Assembly (NCBI GenBank): GCA_910587785.1 | Contig: CAJUOA010000154.1 | Span: 1 to 5,461 of the forward strand | Length of the DNA stretch: 5,461 nt | Reading direction: 5' to 3' | DNA from: an uncultured Oscillospiraceae bacterium | Lineage (GTDB): Bacteria > Bacillota > Clostridia > Oscillospirales > Oscillospiraceae | In this document: in pieces, positions 5,085 through 5,461 of the stretch | Position numbering within the stretch: the first letter of the stretch is position 1 | Layout of the letters: the number at the start of each line of letters is the position of its first letter | Made by a program: the position numbers and the translations under genes | Notes under the pieces: generated by a model | Told to the model about the DNA's origin: nothing | The model's database searches: none | What the model saw: the letters and a program-made list of their open reading frames with translations, nothing else

Positions 5085-5461
5085 GGTATTACTTTTGCAG
5101 CTAAAGATAGGAAAGCATAGGGCTGCGGAAAAAATTGGATACAAGTTGGGGCTGATGTTGCAATTTCCGCATGAATGACAGAATTTTATGAGAGATTTCT
5201 TCCACTGTATAGGGCAGTTGGCCAGAATGAATGAAAATCTTCAGAGCATGATTCAAGTATTCGTCTGGATTGTATTCCGGAGCGTAGGGCGGCAGGAAAA
5301 ACACCTCAATTTTATCCTTGTGCTTCTCCAGCCAGGCCGCAGCAAGCTTGCCATGATGGACCTTCAGGTTGTCCAGGATCAGGAAAACTTTCTGTTCCGA
5401 GGCGCGGACCAGGCGCTGCATAAATCGGATCAGCCGCTGCTGGTTCATGGTGTCCTGATAG
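5085..5461 (-). mobile_element. Insertion sequence of IS630 type, end only
   Basis: From about 5085 the base composition falls sharply from very GC-rich to roughly even and stays there to the right edge, matching an inserted element. It contains the 3' part of a transposase gene. The outer boundary must lie between the LacI-type stop (5067) and the transposase stop (5101). Family members insert at TA, and TA occurs at 5087-5088 among others, so the exact end is uncertain. The opposite end and the partner inverted repeat are outside the window. Confidence 0.6.
5101..5461 (-). CDS. IS630-family transposase, C-terminal part (5' end beyond window)
   Basis: The last 119 residues of a DDE transposase of the IS630/Tc1 superfamily, which cuts and pastes its element into TA sites. 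The frame is open through the right edge (visible start YQDTMNQQ), so the apparent ATG at 5446-5448 is internal. The second catalytic Asp is seen in VFLILDN (Asp codon 5371-5373), followed by the family's HH. The catalytic Glu is in PPYAPEYNPDEYLN (Glu codon 5260-5262). Thirty-six residues separate Asp and Glu, in keeping with a DD-about-35-E core. The first catalytic Asp and the DNA-binding domain lie off the window. The C-terminus ends naturally (NFFRSPMLSYL, TAG at 5101-5103), and the visible part has no disruption. It faces the LacI-type gene tail to tail. Confidence 0.88.
   Translation of the reverse strand, partial: YQDTMNQQRLIRFMQRLVRASEQKVFLILDNLKVHHGKLAAAWLEKHKDKIEVFFLPPYAPEYNPDEYLNHALKIFIHSGQLPYTVEEISHKILSFMRKLQHQPQLVSNFFRSPMLSYL

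Overview
The window is GC-rich, with strongly GC-biased third codon positions, except for AT-richer promoter regions and two edge segments that look like mobile DNA. Clostridial-type membrane and kinase families, perfect AGGAGG-type Shine-Dalgarno sites and the high GC content suggest a gut Clostridia bacterium, perhaps of the Oscillospiraceae (Flavonifractor/Oscillibacter-like). That placement is inference.

Layout. Positions 1-54 look like the inner end of an insertion sequence. Positions 55-201 hold no gene, but contain a strong stem-loop just past the stop of the first minus-strand gene. Two minus-strand genes follow: a nucleoside-recognition (Gate) family polytopic membrane protein (202-1383) and, upstream of it, a TGS-domain nucleoside (uridine-like) kinase (1519-3189). 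Each has its own plausible sigma-A promoter. The divergent intergenic region 3190-3390 carries the kinase promoter and a GC hairpin in its leader. On the plus strand come a small macro-domain protein (3391-3984) and a LacI-family regulator (4066-5067), which ends in an intrinsic terminator overlapping its stop codon. The right edge (5101-5461, minus strand) is the C-terminal part of an IS630-type DDE transposase that runs out of the window.

How the genes may work together. A Gate-family membrane protein, a nucleoside kinase and a macro domain (a fold that binds ADP-ribose and related nucleotides) side by side suggest a small nucleoside or ADP-ribose salvage neighbourhood, possibly under the local LacI-type repressor. 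Only the families are visible in sequence. The shared pathway, the ligands and the regulator's targets are inference. No phage, CRISPR, tRNA or rRNA was seen. The most useful points are the internal duplication in the membrane protein, paired dyads over three promoter or leader regions, an atypical LacI hinge, a divergent macro motif, and mobile-element ends on both flanks.
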